Origin: Dipteris shenzhenensis
Lineage: Eukaryota > Polypodiophyta > Polypodiopsida > Gleicheniales
DNA length: 64,000 bases
Strand: one strand, 5' to 3'
Assembly (NCBI GenBank): GCA_047967505.1
Contig: CM106538.1
Below the pieces are notes generated by a model, which saw nothing but the letters and a program-made list of their open reading frames with translations, was not told the origin of the DNA and searched no databases. This document shows, piece by piece, positions 1-12,230 of the stretch; within the stretch, counting starts at the first letter, position 1; each line of letters begins with the position of its first letter. Both the position numbers and the translations under genes were made by a program.

Positions 1-1360
1 AATACATAGAAGATATTATCTGACATACCAACTATTTTTCGTTATCTATAAAAGAAATTTCACAATGAGATTACCAAAGCAAAAAAACTTGCCGGCAAAC
101 AATCATGTCATAGGCTTTTTCTTCTCTTTAATTTTCTTCAATTCAATTCACTTTAATTTTCTCCAATTCAGTTCACTTTAATAGACCACTTTATTGAAGC
201 ATACCATATGTATCACACAATAATAATTTTGTTATCTACAATTAAGCTAGGATTGGCATCTACTCAAGCGGGCTATGAGGATACAAGCCCTTTAAGTAAT
301 TATATTTTTTATGATATACACATCTTCTCATCCTTATCAATGCACATAATCATAAAAAAATCTTAGCTTACCTAGATTATCCTAGATCTTATATAGGCTA
401 TCATATTTTATTCTCTTTTTCATGCTATTTTAATATGATTTATCACAATATAGGAAAATAAAAATACGGGGATAGATACGTATCTTCTTTGTCCTAAAAC
501 TTTGCTTGCTTGGTTGAGCCCTAATTAACTTTCTTTTGCTTCCCATTCAATAGTTGGTCTAATAACTTTGTGGTTCAAAAGAGATTCCTTGTAGAGCGTC
601 TCTTTCATAGTGACCTCATCATATGCAACTTAAGAAAAGCAATTAAGTAAAGCAAAGAAGAAGGATAAAAGATGTATCTAGAGATGCCTTGGCTGTCTTG
701 TCACAACGCTTGTATGCTTGATTATGTCTAATAAGCTGAAGAAATTGCCAATTGTTCTCAAAGTAATAACATGCATACCATGCATCTATTTGTCCTTGTT
801 TCATTTGCAGCACTTGATTCTTAAGTTACTCCTATTTTTTCCTTCCAAATGAAATAGCCGTGGTCTTTTGCTTAGGAGAGCGACATCCTATTGAGATTTT
901 CATATGACTTTCATTCTTGAAATCACATGTTGCTACTATTACTTTAAATATCATGAAGTCTATAAGAATATGAATCTTTACCTTTCTCATGCCCTAAGGT
1001 TAAGTCATCTTTGGTCATGGCTATTCATCTTCCTATCCAAAGACAGCTTCTACCAATTCATTTTGACAGTAGGCAGTGAAAAGAAACAACCATAAATTTC
1101 TTACTTGAATTTGGAATAAATTGATCCAACCACTCAAAAGAACTGGCTCATACCCTTTGAACAAGGTTGTGTGGATCATTTTTGTCAATCACAATTGTAG
1201 CGTCAATTTTCAAATCATCTTTGATAACTTTTGCATACAAACTCAAAACTAGTGATCAAGTAGTCGAAACAATCAGGAAGAACATTATGAGAACGACTGT
1301 GTCATCAGATTGGAGAAAATCATGTTGTTTCCCTCCCGTAGTCAAGCTAGAGTGTAGCCA
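1..1360. other. AT-rich intergenic DNA, unassigned
   Basis: AT-rich sequence with only short chance reading frames. I see no protein homology, tandem repeat or RNA gene. The last part may be the degenerate leader of the minus-oriented LTR fragment that follows. Confidence 0.5.
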
Positions 1361-1640
1361 GGCTCTGATACCATTGTTACGAAAATTAAACTTAGACATG
1401 CTCACAAATTCAAGATTTACCAAAACCATAGAAACCAAAAACAAGGAAACAAGTGGGGAAGAGAAGAGAAAGAGAGAGCGATACTGCATGGGGTCCAATC
1501 TTCCCCCCCTAGATGGTGGCTCTTGCTTCCCATCTAGAGTATTTATAATTGTAATTCCAAAAAGCAAAGAGCCAATAATAGTTCATCCGAAAGCATCCCT
1601 TGTCCATAATTAAAGGGATTGCTCCACATAGCTCCAAGAT
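1361..1640 (-). mobile_element. Remnant of a minus-strand LTR retrotransposon: primer-binding site and start of LTR
   Basis: Read on the minus strand, 1361-1373 gives TGGTATCAGAGCC, complementary to the 3' end of initiator tRNA-Met and used as primer-binding site by most plant copia and many gypsy elements. It lies one base from sequence ending CGTAACA (LTR edge at 1375), as expected for a 5' LTR ending in CA. The LTR extends right, but I could not fix its outer end or find its partner. Internal coding sequence, which should lie to the left, is not recognisable. Confidence 0.55.
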
Positions 1641-2184
1641 CTTAAAATATCACAAGGCTTAATATGCCCTCATCCACAATTTAATAAAATAAATTAGCCC
1701 TCGGCTTAAAATTAATTACTTTGCAATATGGCTTATGGCCTTTGATAGTCATTAGATACTTGGATCAATCCAAATCACCTTCAACATCTCCATTCCTCAT
1801 TATCCAACTCATCATCTGTACTCAAGTTGCCAACTATGTTAGTTGTTACAATTAATTAATGAATCATCACACCAGCTAATCCCAACACAATTGTATGCTT
1901 GATATATAGACATCGAAATACACACCTTCAAACCAATTGCAATAACACCAGTAACACTAGCGACATTAGAATTAACATGGAATCACCATAATACTAACCA
2001 TCTACTTGGCAAAACACAGGTAGTTAGGTGTCTCCAACTAAATCGCACAAAGCATCCACTAGGACCCCTGCCGCGTCCGGTGTGCTCCTATGGAATACTT
2101 TGCCATAGTCACACTTGACTAAAATAAAATAATTTCTATAGCAAGAAATACCAGAAATACAATTCTGTAACAAAATCCCTCTGT
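1641..2184. other. Unassigned AT-rich DNA between the LTR remnant and the first LINE
   Basis: No open frame of interest and no repeat structure that I can define. It may include the outer part of the LTR that starts at 1375. Confidence 0.4.
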
Positions 2185-5100
2185 TGCAGAAGGAAGATGG
2201 GTCAATGCCAATTCAGAGGAAGAAAACATGGAGGTCATTATTGGTCATTTCTAGGAATTGCTTAGCACAATAGACCCAGCTGATGAACAGGTACTTGAGG
2301 CTAAGAAGAGATGCCAGCAAGTCAGGCAGAGTATGGTGTCAACAAGCTTGGATAGGATGCAACTGGAAAATGATTTTTCCATTCAAGAACTTAAAGAGGT
2401 TGTTTTCTCTACGGCCGATGGCAAAACTCCAGGAGAAGATGGGCTCCTAATAGAGTTTTACAAAACCTTCTGGGACACTATTGGTCCTACCATTATGGCA
2501 GTATGGCAAGAAAGTTCTAATTAGGGCTTTCTTCCATAGCACCTAAATGGAGGGGTTATCAAACTCATCCCAAAAGACAGGGACAAAATAGTCTTAAAAA
2601 TTGGAGACCTTTGACAATGTTAAACTTTTCTTACAAAGCTTTTGCCAAAGCCCTATCCCTAAGGATAAGGAACAAGATGGACAAATGGATTCTATAAAAG
2701 TAGAAAGGCTTTATTAAGGGCAAACATTTATTAGAGGCAATTATAAATCTTTGGGAGGGTTGCACTCATGCAGAGGAAACCCAACAAGATGTCTACTTTA
2801 TCAAAATTGATTTTGACAAGGCCTATGATAGGTTGAACTAGGACTTTCTTCTAGAATCTCTCAGGAATTTGGGTTTAGGGAAAAAGTTCACCTCTTTTGT
2901 TGCTTTTTTTCTCTCTAATCCCTCAGCTAGAGTTTGTCTAAATGGAGAGATGAGCCAAAACTTTATTTTGAAAAGATCCATAACACAAGGGTGTCCTTTT
3001 GCCCCTTTATTATTTGCCATTGAAGAGCTGATGCCTTGGGGTGGCTGGTAAAAGATCAGGTGTCTATTAACTCGATTAGGGGAATTGGGCTCCCCTCGGG
3101 CAAGCATCTGGTAAATCAACAATTTGCAAATGACACAACTTTAACCATTAGAAACACTAATGTGGACATTCAAGGTGCAATGAAGCATATGGATCAATTC
3201 TACTTGGCATCAGGGTCTAAGATAAACCATACAAAAATAGGATGTGCCCTTCTCTCAGGAAGCTCACAGATACTTTTGGATCAGTTGGGGTGCTAAAAAA
3301 TTCAACATGGACAAATCTTCAGATTGTTGTGTTCAAAGTCAAAATAAAGGATAGATGGAATAGTTTTTAGACAGGTTCAAGAAGAGAATAGATAGACTTA
3401 GAGGTTTGTAGGCGAATCTAGTAGGAAAAAGAGTTGTCCTAAACCACTGTATCTATCCTATCTCCATTTTCTACCTCTCCTGCTGGTGCCCTTTTAAAAC
3501 AAGGCTAGAAAAGTTTATCAGGATTTGCAGGTCATTCTTATGGGAGGGAAGTGACACAAAAAGGAGAATCTCAAAGATCAAATGGTCTTTTTGTACTAGA
3601 CTAAGGAATGAAGGAGGATTGCGAGTGGCTAATATTCAATTAGCTGCTTACAAACTTGCTGCTACTTGGATTTTAAAAGCCATTACTTCCCTAGACAGTG
3701 ATTGGGATAGCTTCTTAGAAATTTTAAATTTGTCAGGGCCCCCAAGTGGAAGAATTTCCCTCTTCTTTCTGCTATTGGCAATCTACAGCCATGTATGACT
3801 AAGGGAAGCCAACTTTGGAAAACACTTTGGGGTGCATTTGAACAGATAAAGAGTCACCTAGTCCTTTCTAGCAAAGGAAGTTTCATGGCTTTGGATTCAA
3901 TCTGGGTGTCAGTTTTTTCACAAAATAGCAGTTATGTAATGAGGACCTCTCTAGAGCCTCGCATTTGTCAAGGAAGGTTTTACACACTTGGGGGGACTTG
4001 TGGGACAAGAACAAATTTAAATGGAAGACTTGATTAGATATTAGAAGGGGATTCAGGTTAACTAATGATGATCAAGAACTGGTTGTGAATAGAATTCAGC
4101 TCTGGGAGGGTGATATTACATAGAATTTGAACAAATCAAGAGTCACCTATTCCTTTTGAGCAAAGGAAGTTTCATGGCTTTGGATTCAATCTGGGTGTTA
4201 GTTTTTTCCACAAAATAGCAGTTATGTGATGAGGACCTCTCTAGAGCCTAGCATTTGTCAAGGAAGGTTTTACACACTTGGGGGGGCTTGTGGGACAATA
4301 ATGGAAGTCTTGGTTAGATATTAGAAGGGAATTCAGGTTAACTAATGATGATCAAGAACTGGTTGTGAACAAAATTCAGCTTTGGGAGGGTGATATTACA
4401 TAGAAAGGGGGCAGAATATTAAACTATTCCAAAGAATTTAGATGGGTGGGTAACTCCTGTTTTTTACCCATAGCCACTCCATCTAAAGGTATAGAAGAGG
4501 TGGTGTCCACTCTCAACACCAAATGGAAGCTCTCTGATAATGAGAGGAAGTGGGAATTTAGATTGTCTTTGATCTCGGAAAAAAAAAATTCCAGAAAAAA
4601 TGTCCACACTCTTGTGGTGGATTCTTCATAAAGCTGTTTGGACCAACTACAGGTGCCTGAGTATTGGCAAGGGAGATGGAATTTGCAAATCTTGCCCTAG
4701 GATAAAAGAAGATATTGTTCATTTGTTCATTACTTTCCCTAGAGCTAGGAAGGTCTGGAAGGTGATCCAGCTCTGGCTAGGGGAACCTATCAATTGGAAG
4801 TCTCTTTTACTAGGAGATGCCTTGAAGATACCCTATGCCCTATGGGTCATCATCAAAGAACATGCACTGTGGTTTATATGGATTGCTAGGAATGCCTTTC
4901 AGTTTAATGATGCGTACTTAAGTGCTTAACAGTTATTCATAAGTTGGTATGGAAAAAATGCAACTTTTCTTGCTAACTGACTCTTCTCTTTTGTGGACCA
5001 GACTAAATACCTATTGGACCAAGATATTCATAATTTTAATGATCAGATTTCTCAGCTATAGGTGAAACTGGAAGGACACATCAGATCTGTTGGAAGCTAC

Positions 5101-5443
5101 TCCAACTCCAGCCAGGACTTGCAGACTCAGATTATCCCTCCTCTTTTTCTAGTCAAAGATGAGCCAGAAGGTTGATTGCTTTCTACTGATTTTTTTACTC
5201 TTTGCCCAAGTTATGCAAGAGACCTTTCCTCCCAATAAATTTTTCAGAGTAGATTACTCAAAGACTATAGACCAGATCAAAGGGTCTGAATTTTTGTTTT
5301 CTATCACCAAATAGTGGTATTTTTGTCTTCAAAGTAGATCTTTCTCCTTAGAGGAGAGAATTTTGTTCAGCACGGACATCATTGTACAAAATCATATGAA
5401 TATAATATAAGTAACATTTTCTTTGCCCCAAAAAAAAAAAAAC
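2185..5443 (+). pseudogene. Decayed 5'-truncated L1-like LINE (reverse transcriptase, zf-RVT, poly-A tail)
   Basis: Fragments in several frames give, in order, a plant L1 RT N-terminal motif (GKTPGEDGLLIEFYKTFW, about 2420-2475), the palm block with ITQGCPFAPLLFA (about 2975-3020), a damaged catalytic box reading FANDT where FADDT is expected (about 3124-3138), and a C-terminal zf-RVT region with a C-x2-C pair (about 4600-4930). The element ends in an A13 tract (about 5430-5443), typical of L1 priming. The endonuclease is missing, so the copy is 5'-truncated, and many stops and frameshifts make it inactive. Its protein differs clearly from the LINE-A and LINE-B families elsewhere in the window. 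No clear target-site duplication was found. Confidence 0.85.
3836..4405 (+). repeat. Tandem duplication of about 285 bp inside the decayed LINE
   Basis: 3836-4124 and 4125-4405 are two diverged direct copies. Both start at ATTTGAACA(G/A)AT(A/C)AAGAGTCACC and end at GATATTACATAGAA. The duplication breaks the RT-to-zf-RVT linker. Substitutions and small indels show it is not recent. Confidence 0.85.
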
Positions 5444-5639
5444 CTAGTGGAGATGCATTTTTTAGATGATGTTCTCACTAAGCATTAATTGTTTCATTTG
5501 CATTAATTGTAAGCATTTCACTTGCATTAATTGTTCACTTGCATTTCTAGTCCCGAATGTAAGGTGCAAGCATACGGCCCTCATTGGGAAGCTGATTACA
5601 CGTCTCTTTTTGGATAAGGCAGGCAAAGGGGAGGTGTGT

Positions 5640-6060
5640 GGGCACTTGGCCTGGACTGAACTGGTACGACAAACTGGTCTCGACTTTCCCCCTCCACGTG
5701 GCAGGCTCTGACCTGATAGCGGGCCTAGTTGAAGCCTGGAAGAGCTGTGGAGCGCTCCTCAACTGGAAGGGCAAGAATGGGCTCCGAGGGGATGGAGGCC
5801 TACAAGAGAGCATTTGGTAGAGCTTCACCCCAAGTAGAGAAAGTGAAGTGTACACCCTACACAACATCAAGAGAGCCCGCAGCCTGCACAAGAAAGGCCT
5901 GCGGTGATGGAGAGATCTCTTGGACCAACGCAAGGCCGATTGGGAGACCCTAGCCGGCATCAGGAGGAGAGTCCACATGACGGAACGAGAAGCAGACCTT
6001 GTAAGAGCTACATTAGAAAGAACCCCGAGCAGTTGGCCGTCAAATTCCGTGATTAATTCA
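5640..6060 (+). pseudogene. Coding-like relic, probably from a retroelement, family not recognised
   Basis: This stretch is GC-richer than its flanks. One plus-strand path, with a few stops, reads as a charged helical protein containing LHNIKRARSLHKKGL, RDLLDQRKADWETLAGIRRR and TEREADLVRATLERTP. Amphipathic character over about 100 residues suggests former coding sequence, perhaps from a retroelement polyprotein. No catalytic motif is present, so the family stays open. Overlapping frames on the other strand look like shadows. Confidence 0.35.
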
Positions 6061-6333
6061 CTTCCCATAGGTTTTCACAATCTAACCCAAGGTAAACCAT
6101 ATGTAATGGCAATAAGACCATCAATCCTAACCCCACCATAAACATGATTGAATCAAGAGAATGTATTAGGAGAATCATTGCCTTGGATGCCACTTCCAAC
6201 CAAGGTTGATGACATTAACACTCTTATGCACACCATTGGAGGATACACTTGCTTGTTACAAGGCTAGTGCATGTTTTCAAGTTAGGATGGTATACTCATG
6301 AGCTAGCTAATTTGAACTATGGGAGTTTCTCTC

Positions 6334-6371
6334 TGGCCTCCAGAGTCCATGCCAACTCCATAAGTAGAGAG
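6334..6371 (+). repeat. Short dispersed repeat, copy 1
   Basis: Contains GGCCTCCAGAGTCCATGCC followed by AACTCCATAAGTAGA. Related copies lie at 6854-6915 (same strand) and 7433-7480 (opposite strand). Confidence 0.5.
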
Positions 6372-6853
6372 TTTACTCCAATTCTATTAAGGGCCTTTAC
6401 ATGCCACCCATCTCATGCCCTCCTCATGCCTAAGTTGGTGGCAACCAAAAATGATCTCAGGCAGGTCAGCTTGGGCATCAACTTTGCACACAAGGCATTA
6501 AATTTCTTGACATGTACCTCCAGTATTTTTATTTCTTTCACTAGTGATTTCGTCGAGGTACCAATGTGCAGATAACATTTTAACAACATCACTAAGGACG
6601 AAAAAAAGGTGTTGATTGCCAATTTTTCATTGGCTTAAGTAATGGGTACGCATCCTTTGGCAGTTAAGAATGGCTTCCTAAGTTGAGGCCAAACATGAGC
6701 ACTAGGTGGTAGTTTTGGACTCTTTTGAAGTTCAGTAACCAATTGTCTGTAAAAGGGTTGTGCATGTCATACTAATTAAACATCCTGATTGGCTCCTTGC
6801 ATTATGGATGAGCAAGTAGTCCTTAGTACATAAAGGCCCTAAGTAGATCTAGT

Positions 6854-6915
6854 CTAGCCTCTATAGTCCACGCCGATTTGAATAAGTAGAAAGTCCATGC
6901 CAATTTCATTAAGTA
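6854..6915 (+). repeat. Short dispersed repeat, copy 2
   Basis: Carries CTAGCCTC..AGTCCACGCC, then AAGTAGAAAGTCCATGCCAA and TTTCATTAAGTA, so the core motif occurs twice. It forms an inverted pair with 7433-7480. Confidence 0.5.
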
Positions 6916-7432
6916 CTTTTCACTTATTGTTTGTATTCGTCGGCTTTGCTTTAGCCTCATACTCCGCACCCGTATCTCACCCCTCTCTTATCCCCTCCTC
7001 CAACTCCCCTCTCCTTCTCCTCGCTCAATCCCCCCTCCTCCCCTCTCCCTCTTTGCCCTCCTACCCTTATGGGGGGCTGGTCTATATAGTGGTGTTGAGA
7101 AGCTTCTCAAGAAGCTGAGGCGACAGAAGAATTAAGAGGCAGAAGCTTTTGAAGAAGTCGCCAATCCAAAGGCAGATCAATATGCCAGCATACTTTAATC
7201 AATCGCGAGGTGGTTGATTAACACCTCAACATTACCTTAATACCTATCTTCTTTTGACGTGTGCGACAACTAATTAATGGATTTTCTTTTTGGGAACATC
7301 GTGGGCACCTATTCAACTTTCAATGGAAATTCTATTCCAAGCTCTCCCAACCATTGTGACTCCATACTTAATGGAATTGGTGCCGGTGTAGACTAGCAAG
7401 GCCAGTCCAATTAATGCAATTGGAGTCAACCC

Positions 7433-7480
7433 AATGGAATTGGCATGGACTCGCGAGGCTAGACTGAGTGGACTTTCTAC
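7433..7480 (-). repeat. Short dispersed repeat, copy 3, inverted
   Basis: On the minus strand it reads GTAGAAAGTCCACTCAGTCT then AGCCTCGCGAGTCCATGCCA and ATTCCATT. With copy 2 it bounds about 0.6 kb, which could be a degenerate terminal-inverted-repeat element. Confidence 0.45.
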
Positions 7481-7648
7481 TTTACAAAATTTGCCTCGCC
7501 TCTCTAAGCCGAATGGAGGTGTGAGATAGTAGTAGGCTAATGAAGTGAGGTTTGAGAGGAGGAGAGTGAATAAAGCTGAGAAGGGGGCTAATAATATTAT
7601 TAGGCGAATGGAATGAAGGTGGTGCATTATTATTATTGGCAGGAGCAA

Positions 7649-7657
7649 CTATATAAC
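7649..7657 (+). promoter_or_regulatory. Candidate TATA box of the ribokinase gene
   Basis: CTATATAAC lies about 255 bp before the ribokinase start codon. Downstream sequence is CT-rich, as in many plant 5' leaders. An in-frame TAG at 7857-7859 limits how far the coding sequence can extend upstream in this exon. Transcription start not demonstrated. Confidence 0.4.
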
Positions 7658-7910
7658 TGTCGTTGTTCTTTGTTTGTTTGTTGTTGCTTGGCCAGCCGAC
7701 TCCCTGAGCTGCGTTTGCCAGCCCATCGCCATAGCCATCCTTGCCCGCATGCATCTCACGCTTCTTTCCATCTTATCGCCTTTTCTTTTCCCTCCTCCAT
7801 CACTCCCATCATCCAATCCCCTCTCGCTTTCCATCTCTAGCTCCATCTACCTCCGTTAGCGCACAGATCTCGCCCATTCATACTCCCATTCAAACTTCCA
7901 CCTCCTCACC

Positions 7911-8114
7911 ATGACTACTTCCCCCAGATTCCCTACTGCCCCCCTTGTGGTTGTTGGATCCGCGCATGCAGACATTTACGTGGAAATCGATAGACTCCCT
8001 TCACCAGGAGAGACACTCCCCGCGAGAACTGGTCAGACGCTTCCTGGAGGAAAAGGCGCAAATCAAGCCGCTTGCGCAGCGAGGCTTTCTTACCCAACGT
8101 ATTTTGTGGGCCAG
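7911..8114 (+). CDS. RBSK: Ribokinase (PfkB family), exon 1
   Basis: Encodes the first 68 residues of plant ribokinase, which phosphorylates D-ribose to ribose-5-phosphate using ATP. After about 10 residues comes the first beta strand and sugar-binding segment VVVGSAHADIYVEIDRLP. PfkB signature 1 follows, PGGKGANQAACAARL (about residues 45-59). The ATG sits in a good plant context (CACCATGA), and an in-frame TAG at 7857-7859 rules out an N-terminal extension within this exon. Plant ribokinase is reported as plastid-targeted, yet no transit peptide is visible here, so the product may be cytosolic or an upstream exon may supply one. The exon ends in phase 0 at CAG|GTATGT, a strong donor. The sequence matches the plant family closely up to YPTYFVG. 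Confidence 0.88.
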
Positions 8115-9194
8115 GTATGTTTCATACGATTCAGTTAAAACGAGCAATGTGATTTTCTTTAAACATAGCATGCCAACGTGGTGTACGTGCTTTCTTTAGG
8201 TGGATTTTGGCGTGGCAATGTGACTTTTAGATTTTACTATTGTGGATGGTCTATTTCATCCTATAAGGATCAGATCGTTCCCTAGGCGGAATGGTCTACT
8301 CACCATATATGTGCCTTGAAGATCTCCTATAGAGGATCAAACCGCTAAGTCTATTCACGATGAATGGTCCACGCACAGATATAAATCTTCAAAAAGATCT
8401 TTACTTTTTCTGCGTGAGCTGGGCTGACCAACGAATCTGAGCTTATCGATCTGACAAACCACGCACAATAATTTTACATGTTTCAATGAGAACAAGATTA
8501 ACATATGTTTTGCAACAAAAAGAAGATGGGGAGATAATCGACAACTTTATCTGATTGGTTTGGATTGGCAAAGGCTTCTTCTAGTTTCTGTAAATTAACT
8601 CTCTCCCTCTCTCTCGACTCTCTGACAACCACATAGGACCCCTTTATACTTGCTTATTGGCAGGAGGCTTTTTTGGAAAAACGGGGAACAGGCAGCCACC
8701 AATGCAGCGGCATGCATGGGAGAATTTGCGCTTACTAGCACATATCTTGGCATATGCCTATCTCAACTCTTGTCATCCTTTTTTTTTTCTCATGAAGATC
8801 GTCACAATGTCCTTATGTTGATAAAAAAATTTAACAGCACCGGAACCAATAGAGGCTTTTTGAATTATGTCCTCTCAACAAATATTTAGTTTCGACCATA
8901 CGCTTGTTTGGCGAAAGTAATGACAAGAGGACACCATGGGAACGATTGGCTCATGTGTACGCTTTACAAGAGCTACGTCCCTAGGTTGTGATCCAAGATG
9001 GCCTGAGGATGAAATCCACGGTGCTTCCAGGTTTGAAGGTTGGAGTCCAAGTTGCATGGAAGGCTCCAAGAAGGGACTGCAAGCTGGCAATATAGCATGG
9101 ACTTCATTTTGTTGGGAAGTGGTCCATATTAGCATGAATTGCTCATTGATTCTACTTTCAGTAATATAGAGTGGAACATCATATATGTGGCTAG

Positions 9195-9320
9195 CAAAAG
9201 TTGTGATCTCATCCAAACCAAGTCTACATACATTGCTTCATAGGTGGCATCTTAGCTCATGGAGCATGTCTTCAAATTGCATGGCTTACCTCTAGAGATT
9301 GTAAATGACATAGAGATGTT
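9195..9320 (+). pseudogene. Ty3/gypsy integrase relic
   Basis: A short plus-strand path reads KSTYIAS.VAS.LMEHVFK then LHGLPLEIVNDIEM, matching the gypsy integrase core (normally ..FKLHGLPREIVSDRD..). The second catalytic aspartate region reads ND where SD is usual. Only about 40 codons survive, with stops. It shows an old gypsy insertion in intron 1; the rest is unrecognisable. Confidence 0.7.
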
Positions 9321-11699
9321 AAATTTATGGGGAGTTTTTAGCAAAATTTGTTCCCTTAAACGAAAATTAAACTTATGGCAAGTACAGCTTGTCTTCCCCA
9401 GCAAATCGTGGTGATTGCAAGAGTGTCATTCACAGAAACCATGGGACAAATACATAGTGATCCTCTCTTGGTCGCGTTCAAGGGAGGCATAACCCCCTTA
9501 ACCAGGTGGGTTCTAGCCACAATTCAGACCACTATCTTTTGTTATCAGTAGGCATATTTGGGTGTTCCCAATTTCTGCAACACCGCCTGCTATTTCAGAA
9601 TTCATCCTTTCAAGGGTTCCATACATACGGCAAGCACAACATGTAAAGTGAAATCTGGTTAACATGACAAATTTTTGTGGGTGCATTTGTGTGAGTACAT
9701 CTATGATCATATTGTCAAATTTGCAGCATTTTACAACAACGATTCAGTTTCTTATCAAATTATATCCTACTTGCATCAGTAGCTCACTCAAAACATCAAC
9801 TGTAACAAAGTTAAGTTTCTACAGGAAAATGGAATAAATTGATAACGTTCAGAAGGAAAGGTTGTTCTTCATTATTTTTTGTTTAATTAAACATGGTATA
9901 ATTGGAGCCATCTAGGTGGCTTGAATAACCCATGGTGGGAAACCATGTTTCTAAGCGTAAAAAAATCATGTAGAACAACCTTGCCTTTTGGCAGCCCATT
10001 GAAATTTTCCATTCTTATGTAGAAATGGAGATCCTTAAGGTGATGCTTTGAATAAGGTGTTGATGAAAACGGAGTCTACAAGGATCATGTATGTCGTTGG
10101 AAACTTTTTGACATGAAAGAAACAGAAATTGGAACACTTATTTAACTAGCTCTATGTTTGGTGTCATTCAGGGTTTTAATTTTGCTTTTTTTTTCCTTTT
10201 TTAAAAGAATCTTTATGGCAATGGCATGTGCTCCATGAACTTCATGCTCCATGCTTAGCTATGGCTCTGCAGTTCTCATATTGTAGCCTAGTTTATTAGG
10301 TAGCATGGATGGGCTAATGGTAGGAATGGCATCCATAGCTCGATCCATAGGAGCTACAACAAGGCTATAGATTGATTTGATAGGTCATATAGGTAATTTT
10401 AGGGGTATGCTAGGTAGTCTAGAGCCACCGTATGGCTATTTTCATGGTTTAAGAGCAATAAGAGTTGCAATACAATAGGCTTATTTGATAGTGAGATCAA
10501 ATGTTCTCTTTTCCATGGGCTTATAGGTGCTGGCACAAAGGCAAACTCTTGTAGACAGCAAAGGAAGCACCAGGGGTTGAGTAATTAAAATCATTCCATG
10601 GTTAGCTGCCTCCTTGACCACTCTGTAGCCTCTCTCCCTTTGCAGACTCCTAAGATTAAATATGGATACTAGTTCCAAAAAGGGACATGTGGCAGAATAA
10701 TAAGGAAATATTAGCAGCTGTCATCATTCCAACAAATGAGAATGCTCCTGAAGGGGTGCCAAGTGTCTAATGATTCTTCTTCATTAAGAAAGATTAGCCT
10801 CAAAAGGGGCCTTTATTAGTGCTTCCTTATCAAACTGATTGGCAGGGTGATTTGTGGTAGATTGGTCCAAGTGGAATTTTTTTCTTTGGGTTCTTTTCTG
10901 GTGCTGTTCAGGTCCCTCCTTCCACACTTTGAATATGTACTTTTCTGGCTTGTTGCTGCACTGTTCCTCCTCTATAGCACTACACACTGCTCTTGAATTC
11001 CAGCTACCTCCTTGAGCGTAGCACACTGCTCCTGCATCCCCTCATCATCCACTTTCTAGAATGCCAAGTAACACCATTAGGTTCCAAGATTTTAAGGTCA
11101 CTTGCAAGGTGACAAGGCAATTCCTTATGCTCTTTCAAGTAGATCCTATATTTGATTCTTTGTTATGGCTTTGGGGGAATTAGTTTTGGTTGAGTGAAAC
11201 AGTCTAATTTGAACTTCTATCACCTTCCCTTTTATGGATTTGGCCTTTTAGCATAGGTATCAATTGTCTCTATATGTGGAATTCGTCCATGGAATGGACA
11301 AATTGAATGTGTATCTGTGTGTGGAATTTGTCCATGGAATGGGCATGCCAGTTATCTTCCTTGCTATGATAATTTTTTGTGCCAATCTAAAATCTCCTAT
11401 CCATTTTGTGCTACTTTCTTGAAAGATAGGGACTTTAAGCATCATTATTAAAGAGACTTATGTGAAGCAATTATCTTTGACAATTTTTCTTTGTTTTACT
11501 AATGGATTTTTTCCCCAAATTTGACTGCTTTGGTGCATCTTGGATAATTGCACTAGCTTGGATGTACTCATTGTTATATAGGGAAGAGAACAAGATGAAA
11601 AGACATTGTTCTATTGGAAAGAGAACAAGATGAAAAGGCAAGACATAGCCATGTAAGAGAATGAACTATAGATAATGACAAATAGCCCTAAGCAATTCT
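9321..11699. other. Intronic DNA, unassigned
   Basis: AT-rich and without a supportable gene, repeat array or known element. Short frames here show no recognisable domains. Confidence 0.45.
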
Positions 11700-12230
11700 T
11701 AGCAAGCTCATTGGTGCCCACTAAGGTTCCTCTCCTTTCTCTTGCACGCTGCTTCCTTGTGTTGCGGCATTAAAGTGTGCACAATATATGTCCATATGCT
11801 GGCCAAGGTTTGAGCTGGGTGAACTTGCACCTTGTCAAGTGTGTTCCTACATCTGGCGCTCCAAATGTGTCAAACAATGATGCTAGCAATGATCTCCCAA
11901 CTTGTGTTTACCAATGCATTTGCAGGCCTTTACTAAGTGAAAGAAACAATACCCAAATTAGAGTAGATGGGACTGCATCCTAAAAACCCATGAGGTTTCC
12001 TAGCTTTCTTAGAAAACCTTAGGTCCAATCAACAAGAGCCAAGCTACTAATCCCCAAGTGATATACAAAGCCTTCCCGTAAGCCCAACTACCATTGCCCA
12101 AATGATGCTGGCTGCACTCCCATAGGCAATGCTCGATAGACTTTGTAAGATTGATGTATTGTTACATTCTTGGCTAATCATGGGTTGCCAATAGCTAGCC
12201 CTAGGGGTAGGGGAGACCCTAGATGGCAAG
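11700..12230 (-). pseudogene. LINE-B 3'-terminal fragment (minus strand)
   Basis: Minus-strand translation matches the region after zf-RVT in LINE-B. It runs from about 12190 (..HCLWECS-like: ALPMGVQPA) through W(E/R)..ASI-like sequence to HLERQM and QVHPAQTLASIWTYIVHTL at about 11780. The same block occurs in the copies at 15379-15580, 58418-58777 and 63703-63933. Frameshifts and stops are frequent. Only the last part of ORF2 is present, as expected of a 5'-truncated LINE. Confidence 0.65.

Larger units (their letters stand above)
5444..7640. other. Intergenic DNA upstream of ribokinase, mostly unassigned
   Basis: No intact gene. It contains a GC-richer coding-like fragment (5640-6060) and three copies of a short dispersed repeat (6334-6371, 6854-6915, and 7433-7480 inverted), listed separately. 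A CT-rich patch lies at about 6970-7060 and a TATATAG motif at about 7083. Confidence 0.45.

Noticed and set aside
5547-6068. 173-codon minus-strand frame
   Set aside because: Lies opposite a better coding-like plus-strand path and is Arg/Ser/Pro/Leu-rich without motifs. Probably a shadow.
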